A stretch of 12,081 nt of DNA, taken from contig DHKB01000035.1 of the NCBI GenBank assembly GCA_002407045.1, forward strand, positions 49,615 through 61,695, written 5' to 3'. The number at the start of each line of letters is the position of its first letter. Within the stretch, counting starts at the first letter, position 1. The stretch is from Candidatus Bruticola papionis (GTDB taxonomy: Bacteria > Vulcanimicrobiota > Xenobia > Xenobiales > Xenobiaceae). This document shows positions 8,320-12,081 of the stretch, one piece after another. The notes under the pieces were generated by a model. The model saw only the letters and a list, made by a program, of their open reading frames with translations, made no database searches and was not told the DNA's origin. Both the position numbers and the translations under genes were made by a program.

Positions 8320-9975
8320 TTAACGCACCTCCTTTTGTTTGCTCAAAGGCGCTTCTTTGGCACTGAGGCCGTTGGAAGTGCCGGAATGAGTACTGTTTTT
8401 GGAGCGTTTCTTGCCTTCTTTTTTGCTGCTGGAAGCAGCGGCATATTTAACGTCGGCTTCATCGATAATATTATTGCCAGACAAAATTTCCAGTAAATCT
8501 TCCAAAGTAAGAACGCCTAAAACTTGTCTCTTTTCATCCTCTACAATAGCCATAGAAGCATATTTTTCTTTCATTTCTTCTCTGACATCATCAAGTTCGT
8601 CACTTAAGCGGCAATGTAACAACGAATCACGTTTGACAAAACCGTGAGGAAAAAGGATCTCACTTTGAGCTCGATCATTGGCGTAGTTTTCAGCCATCTT
8701 GGCCGCACGTTTATTTTTACGCTCGATAGCTTTTCTGTGCTCGGGACGCAACTTCAATTCGAGCTGGGTTTCTGCATCGATCTTCTTGATGGCTTCTTCG
8801 CGCTCGTTATCTATATTTTGTTGAGTTTTCTGGTCACGAGCAGCAAAAATAGCATCACATTCTTTCAAAGTGAGCTCATGCATATGCTTATGACCACTCT
8901 CGCGCAAAGCTTCTTCAAAAAGGCCATCGGCTAAAGCCAAGCCTACATCTTTAATGTGAACTAAACCAATAATTAAAGAGCTATTTTCACCGCTTCCGTA
9001 TACAGGCAAACGACTATAGGGACTCTTATCAAAAATGCTTTCAACTTCAGCGATGCTATTTGATTCGCGTAAATAAATCAATTCGTGAGGCTTTAATTCT
9101 TCGGCGCTGGGAGTATTTTTAGCAGCTTCACCATCATCTTTTATTTTAACTCTTACCGCAAAGCGAATCGGCGTCGCTTTATACTCGGGAGAGTCGGTTT
9201 TCCCATTTTCAGAGCCGTTTTTATGAGTTTCATCTTTGCCAGCTTCAGTTATGGGATAAGGAATAAAAACATCAGAGACGTGTTTATTGGGAAACTTTAA
9301 AGAAGAAGTGACGCGCTGACGCTCGGTAGCTCCGATAAAGCCAGTCTCGGCACTAATATTAGTCATAGTTATGAGATCTTTTAAGCTAGCCGAGTGGCTG
9401 TGTTGGCTGTCGAGATCGACAAAATGCTTTACCACAAACAAACCGGACACATTTAGGAAATTGACTGCCCAGCCGAAGTGGCGCAAGAACCAGTCTACAG
9501 TGCCAATGCAACCAAAAGCGATACCTTCGGTATTGCGAGTAGCCACAGACTTGGGAATAAGCTCACCAACGACTACTTGTAAGCAAGTGAAAAAGACCAC
9601 CAAAGCGATTCGAGTGACCTGAGCAGCGCTGGCTTTATCCATGCCAAAAAAGTAAGTAAAGGGGACAATACAATACTCTGCCAAGTATTTCTCGCCTATA
9701 GCACCGATAAGCAAGCTGGCAACAGTAATGATAATTTGACAAGCGGCCACACAGTGGTCTAGAGAGTAGTTGTCTTGGATATGCGGCAAAAGGCGCATAG
9801 CCCTTTTATGATTAGGGTCTTTTTTATTGTTGGCAGCAAACTTAATGCGTTCTTTATCAACTGCCACAATGGCAAACTCAGCCGCTACTGCAATGGCAGT
9901 GGCTAAAAGCAAAACAACTATACAAGTTACGGCAAAAAAAAGCGTATACATGGGCGGAAACAGGTTCCGACTCAA
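8320..9975 (-). CDS. CNNM-family transporter paralogue with split CBS region and no CorC_HlyC domain
   Basis: First gene of the CNNM operon. The membrane domain (about 9-190) shows ATAIAVAAEFAIVAVD (25-40), QIIITVASLLIGAIGEKY (80-97) and VVVGELIPKS (134-143), the family's key elements. The first CBS motif starts at VSDVFIPYP (233) but is interrupted by about 55 polar residues before ELIYLRESNSIAEVESIF (298). A second, charged helical insertion (about 370-440) separates it from CBS2 (MAIVEDEKRQVLGVLTLEDL, 475-494). After CBS2 there is no CorC_HlyC domain, only a basic Ser/Lys-rich tail (511-551). Start: TTG at 9975 is the first possible start, because TAG precedes it by two codons, but AGGAGG sits only 2 nt upstream. 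ATG at 9951 is the alternative and removes eight residues. It probably pairs with the next gene, for example as a heterodimer, since CNNM/CorC proteins dimerise; that pairing is inference. Confidence 0.88.
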   Translation of the reverse strand: MSRNLFPPMYTLFFAVTCIVVLLLATAIAVAAEFAIVAVDKERIKFAANNKKDPNHKRAMRLLPHIQDNYSLDHCVAACQIIITVASLLIGAIGEKYLAEYCIVPFTYFFGMDKASAAQVTRIALVVFFTCLQVVVGELIPKSVATRNTEGIAFGCIGTVDWFLRHFGWAVNFLNVSGLFVVKHFVDLDSQHSHSASLKDLITMTNISAETGFIGATERQRVTSSLKFPNKHVSDVFIPYPITEAGKDETHKNGSENGKTDSPEYKATPIRFAVRVKIKDDGEAAKNTPSAEELKPHELIYLRESNSIAEVESIFDKSPYSRLPVYGSGENSSLIIGLVHIKDVGLALADGLFEEALRESGHKHMHELTLKECDAIFAARDQKTQQNIDNEREEAIKKIDAETQLELKLRPEHRKAIERKNKRAAKMAENYANDRAQSEILFPHGFVKRDSLLHCRLSDELDDVREEMKEKYASMAIVEDEKRQVLGVLTLEDLLEILSGNNIIDEADVKYAAASSSKKEGKKRSKNSTHSGTSNGLSAKEAPLSKQKEVR

Positions 9976-9977
9976 TT

Positions 9978-9983
9978 CCTCCT
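9978..9983 (-). promoter_or_regulatory. Shine-Dalgarno with ambiguous start for the upstream CNNM gene
   Basis: AGGAGG on the minus strand lies 2 nt from TTG 9975, 14 nt from CTG 9963 and 26 nt from ATG 9951, all in one frame. None has the usual 5-10 nt spacing, so the true start is unresolved. An in-frame TAG overlaps this site and rules out any start further upstream. Confidence 0.6.
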
Positions 9984-10204
9984 ATTGGCCTATAAAAACC
10001 AAAACATAAAACCCGATAGTATTAAGCCAAGTTTAGCTCTTCCCTTTATTTTTTTTGTTTAAGACAAAATTAAACAGCTTAAGCCCTTGGATAGGCAAGA
10101 TTCAACCAACGTAGGAACGAGCAAGCAGCCGCGCCCTGTGCCTATAGGGGGAATTAGTAAATATAAAGAGAAAAAGCCCGAAGCTTTTGTGCCTATTTTT
10201 AGAT

Positions 10205-10210
10205 GAGGAG
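10205..10210 (+). promoter_or_regulatory. Shine-Dalgarno of slyD at unusually long spacing
   Basis: GAGGAG lies 17 nt before the slyD ATG at 10228. No ATG, GTG or TTG occurs in frame between the upstream TGA (10204-10206) and that ATG, so the start is fixed by sequence. The spacing is roughly twice the usual value, so either the site is used inefficiently or leader folding shortens the distance. Confidence 0.5.
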
Positions 10211-10227
10211 TTCTTCACAAAATTACC

Positions 10228-10749
10228 ATGAATAACGATACCAATGCCCAAGCTATAGCTAATGATCACGTTGTAGGAATCAACTACATTCTTACCGACA
10301 AAGACGGCAAGATTCTTGATCAGTCCGAAGGCGAGCCTTTAGAGTACTTGCACGGCCATCACAACATTATTGTCGGCTTAGAGAAAGCTCTCGAAGGGCA
10401 CAAAGTAGGTGACAAATTTAAGGTCACTATCCCTGCCAAAGAAGCTTACGGCGAGCGTGATCCCGAGCGTATTTTCGATGTAGATAGAGCCGACCTTGGC
10501 AGCGCCGGTGAACCTAAAGTGGGTATGATGGCTCGCTTGAGCACCAACCAAGGTATGATCGTAGCCCGTATTATTGAAGTATCTTCCGAGAAGGTCGTCT
10601 TTGATGCCAACCATCCTATGGCCGGCGTAGATCTCACTTTCGAAGTAGAAGTAGTCAGCTTGCGTCCCGGAACTAAAGAAGAGATCGCTCAGGGAAGCCT
10701 CCACTCCAGCTGCGGCGGCGATTGCCACTCTTGCGGCGGCTGCCACTAA
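10228..10749 (+). CDS. slyD: SlyD-type FKBP peptidyl-prolyl cis-trans isomerase
   Basis: Cytoplasmic prolyl isomerase and chaperone. In E. coli the family also binds Ni2+ and helps hydrogenase maturation. The 173-residue product has the split FKBP fold: N-terminal part with YLHGHHNIIVGLEKALEG (40-57) and VGDKF (60-64), the AYGERDP loop (73-79), the insert-in-flap chaperone domain (about 83-138, with the hallmark DANHPMAG at 126-133), and the returning FKBP strand LTFEVEVVSL (136-145). The tail is short and metal-binding in type: His159, Cys162, Cys166, His167, Cys169, Cys172 and His173, far shorter than the His-rich E. coli tail. The N-terminus has about eight residues more than E. coli SlyD. 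It is transcribed away from the CNNM genes and followed after 85 nt by the repeat-protein gene on the same strand. Family assignment is secure; metal preference is not known. Confidence 0.95.
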   Translation: MNNDTNAQAIANDHVVGINYILTDKDGKILDQSEGEPLEYLHGHHNIIVGLEKALEGHKVGDKFKVTIPAKEAYGERDPERIFDVDRADLGSAGEPKVGMMARLSTNQGMIVARIIEVSSEKVVFDANHPMAGVDLTFEVEVVSLRPGTKEEIAQGSLHSSCGGDCHSCGGCH

Positions 10750-10760
10750 CGCACTTTCAC

Positions 10761-10806
10761 GCGCTCTAAGCTTTAAAAAGCCTAAGCGCAACATAATTCG
10801 GTTTTT
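10761..10806 (+). terminator. Weak terminator-like hairpin after slyD
   Basis: An imperfect stem: GCGCT pairs with AGCGC, then after a bulged C and one mismatch GCTT pairs with AAGC around a short loop (10761-10789). A T5 run (10802-10806) comes only 12 nt after the stem, too far for a textbook Rho-independent terminator. It could attenuate transcription between slyD and the next gene rather than stop it. Confidence 0.3.
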
Positions 10807-10812
10807 ATAATT

Positions 10813-10820
10813 AAAAGGAG
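10813..10820 (+). promoter_or_regulatory. Shine-Dalgarno of the repeat-protein gene
   Basis: AAAAGGAG lies 14 nt before ATG 10835. No ATG, GTG or TTG occurs between them in any frame, so this site decides the start. The same AAAAGGAG word with a similarly long gap (13 nt) precedes the gene at the left edge of the window. Confidence 0.65.
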
Positions 10821-10834
10821 CGCCGCAAGAGTTT

Positions 10835-12081
10835 ATGTACGACGAATCAGCTCAAAATGGCAACATGTATGAAAACGGATCAGCTCTCTCAGCTGCTTCG
10901 TCGTTCGACACTGCCGCTAAGGAGAAAACGCCACAAGCTAGCGCAACTCCTACAAATGCAGCTGTACATGCTTCAGCATCGTTAGGCTCATCGGCGCCTT
11001 CCTTTTCTTGGCAAAAAAACGCCAGCACAGCCTCTCCTGCTTCAGCTTCCGAGATGGCATCTACTCCAAGTCTGAATCCTCGTCTCCAAGTGGGAGGAGC
11101 TGCTACTTCTTCGACTGTTCCTACTTTGTCTTCCAACGTGGAAACACGTCGCGCAAATTCTTCGATTAGTCCTAGGTTGCGCTACACCAGTCAATCTAGA
11201 CGCACAGCAGCTCCCATTCAAGAGACTTCACCCGAAGCTAAAGCGGCGCTGGCTTTAGAAAAACCAAGTTTGCTTTCTTCTACTCAACTTCAAGCAGAAG
11301 CAACTACTCTTCCCTATCAATCACAAGCCTCCCAACACTTAAATCGTTTGGAAAGCCCCTCCCACCATACAGCGGCGCCGCCCCCCAATGACCAGTCGCG
11401 TACGACCACAACTTTAGGTGTACAAGCCCAAACGCAGCGTAGCACTACGCCTACTTTAGGAGCGCAGCCCCAAACTCAGCGAGCCGCTGCCCCGGCCTTA
11501 GGAGCACAACCCTACCAGCCACGCACGGCTGCTACTTTAGGTGTGCAAACCCAAACTCAGAGAGCCGCAGCCCCGGCTTTAGGAGCGCAGCCTTATCAGC
11601 CACGCACGGCTGCTACTTTAGGTGCGCAAACCCAAGTACAGCGGGCCACCGCGCCTACTTTGGGAGCGCAGCCCCAAACTCAGCGGGCCGAGGCCCCCGC
11701 CTTAGGAGCACAGCCTTATCAGCCGCGCACGGCTGCTACTTTGGGTGCACAAACACAAACGCAACGGACAAGTGCGCTCACTTTAGGAACGCAAACCAAA
11801 ACTCAACGAGCCGAGGCCCCCGCCTTAGGAGCGCAGCCCTACCAACCGCGCACGGCCGCTACTTTGGGAACGCACACTCAAGCACAGCGTACTACTGCAC
11901 CAACTTTAGGAGCGCAAGCCCAAATTCAGCGGGCCGAGGCCCCGGCCTTAGGAACACAGCCTTACCAACCGCGCACGGCCGCTGCTTTAGGAACGCACAC
12001 TCAAGCACAGCGTACAGCTGCGCCTACTTTAGGAGCGCAAACACAAACTCAGCGAGCCGCAGCTACCACCTTAGGAGCACA
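10835..12081 (+). CDS. Disordered Ala/Thr/Gln/Pro repeat protein, function unknown (3' partial)
   Basis: An open frame starts at ATG 10835 (MYDESAQNGNMYENG) and runs off the right edge after 415 codons. I do not recognise the family. Residues 1-192 are Ser/Ala/Thr-rich and low-complexity, with no signal peptide, membrane segment or obvious fold. A short Arg-rich stretch around 117-130 (RLRYTSQSRRTAAP) resembles a degenerate repeat. From residue 193 the protein is wholly repeats: 16 complete 13/14-residue units such as TLGAQTQTQRAAAP and ALGAQPYQPRTAA. Each has one or two arginines and few acidic residues, so this part is basic and probably disordered. It lies 85 nt after slyD on the same strand and may be cotranscribed. 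A folded domain may follow beyond the edge, as in proteins with long Pro/Ala-rich linkers such as IF-2, DNA polymerase III tau or SPOR proteins. Codon bias resembles slyD, and synonymous codon differences between repeats support translation. Confidence 0.8.
   Translation, partial: MYDESAQNGNMYENGSALSAASSFDTAAKEKTPQASATPTNAAVHASASLGSSAPSFSWQKNASTASPASASEMASTPSLNPRLQVGGAATSSTVPTLSSNVETRRANSSISPRLRYTSQSRRTAAPIQETSPEAKAALALEKPSLLSSTQLQAEATTLPYQSQASQHLNRLESPSHHTAAPPPNDQSRTTTTLGVQAQTQRSTTPTLGAQPQTQRAAAPALGAQPYQPRTAATLGVQTQTQRAAAPALGAQPYQPRTAATLGAQTQVQRATAPTLGAQPQTQRAEAPALGAQPYQPRTAATLGAQTQTQRTSALTLGTQTKTQRAEAPALGAQPYQPRTAATLGTHTQAQRTTAPTLGAQAQIQRAEAPALGTQPYQPRTAAALGTHTQAQRTAAPTLGAQTQTQRAAATTLGA
11411..12081 (+). 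repeat. In-frame tandem repeats of 42/39 bp with a 123-bp higher-order period
   Basis: Sixteen full units plus the start of a seventeenth, all in frame. Type A units (14 residues) follow T/A-LGxQxQxQRxxAP. Type B units (13 residues) are nearly invariant, ALGAQPYQPRTAA, with one ALGT variant. The order is A A B A B A A B A A B A A B A A, so most of the array repeats as A-A-B (41 residues, 123 bp), with one shortened A-B block near the start. Repeats differ at many third codon positions (TTA/TTG, GGA/GGT, GCG/GCA, TAT/TAC), while the B protein sequence is almost constant. Confidence 0.93.

Larger units (their letters stand above)
9976..10227. promoter_or_regulatory. Divergent promoter region with repeated GCCTAT words
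   Basis: A 252-nt spacer between the minus-strand CNNM operon and plus-strand slyD, which must hold both promoters. The word GCCTAT occurs at 9988-9993, 10140-10145 and 10191-10196, and inverted (ATAGGC) at 10091-10096. Two of these are part of the longer direct repeat TGTGCCTAT (10137-10145 and 10188-10196), and the first of that pair overlaps the palindrome CCTATAGG (10141-10148). These may be regulator-binding sites, which is inference. A possible minus-strand promoter is TTGGCT (10030-10025), 16 nt, TATGTT (10008-10003). No convincing plus-strand promoter was recognised. There is no sign of a coding sequence. Confidence 0.5.

Noticed and set aside
10172..10188. AAAAGC / GCTTTT hairpin upstream of slyD as a terminator or riboswitch element
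   Set aside because: The stem is only 6 bp and mostly A-T, with no larger conserved fold recognisable around it.
10378..10794. 138-codon minus-strand frame over slyD
   Set aside because: It mirrors the codon pattern of slyD, which is certain, and shows no independent coding evidence.
10852..11136. 94-codon minus-strand frame over the start of the repeat-protein gene
   Set aside because: It is a shadow of the Ser/Ala-rich plus-strand frame, which has its own ribosome-binding site and continues unbroken for 415 codons.
11411..12081. CRISPR-like array of regularly spaced repeats
   Set aside because: The spacing is 39/42 bp in frame, the units adjoin without unique spacers, and differences fall mostly at third codon positions. 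It is a coding tandem repeat.

Overview
The window is chromosome-like DNA of a Gram-negative bacterium. A very large alpha-2-macroglobulin lipoprotein and a SlyD-type FKBP with a metal-binding Cys/His tail suggest a proteobacterium, most likely gammaproteobacterial. That placement is an inference and no closer one can be made from sequence alone. Genes are of moderate G+C, and the spacer at the left end is strikingly A+T rich.

Layout, left to right. (1) Bases 1-105, minus strand: the first 35 codons of a gene cut by the window edge, resembling the start of a YafQ/RelE-type toxin. (2) Bases 106-425: an A+T-rich spacer ending in a strong intrinsic terminator. (3) Bases 426-6476, minus: a 2016-residue alpha-2-macroglobulin-like lipoprotein with an intact CSEQ thioester motif. 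(4) Bases 6565-6587: a second intrinsic terminator. (5) Bases 6622-9975, minus: two CNNM/CorC-family membrane proteins 3 nt apart, evidently one operon. Both carry charged helical insertions in their cytoplasmic domains, and the promoter-proximal one lacks the usual C-terminal CorC_HlyC domain. (6) Bases 9976-10227: a divergent promoter region with repeated GCCTAT words. (7) Bases 10228-10749, plus: slyD. (8) Bases 10835-12081, plus: a long disordered protein made of 13/14-residue repeats, open at the right edge.

How the genes work together: the tandem CNNM genes probably form one divalent-cation transport unit. The macroglobulin is a periplasmic protease trap with its own terminators on both sides and no pbpC partner in view. 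slyD and the repeat protein are co-oriented and 85 nt apart, so they may share a transcript. No mobile element, CRISPR array, tRNA or rRNA was found.

The most unusual items are the repeat protein, the domain-breaking insertions in both CNNM paralogues, the GCCTAT cluster, and several unusually long Shine-Dalgarno to start spacings.
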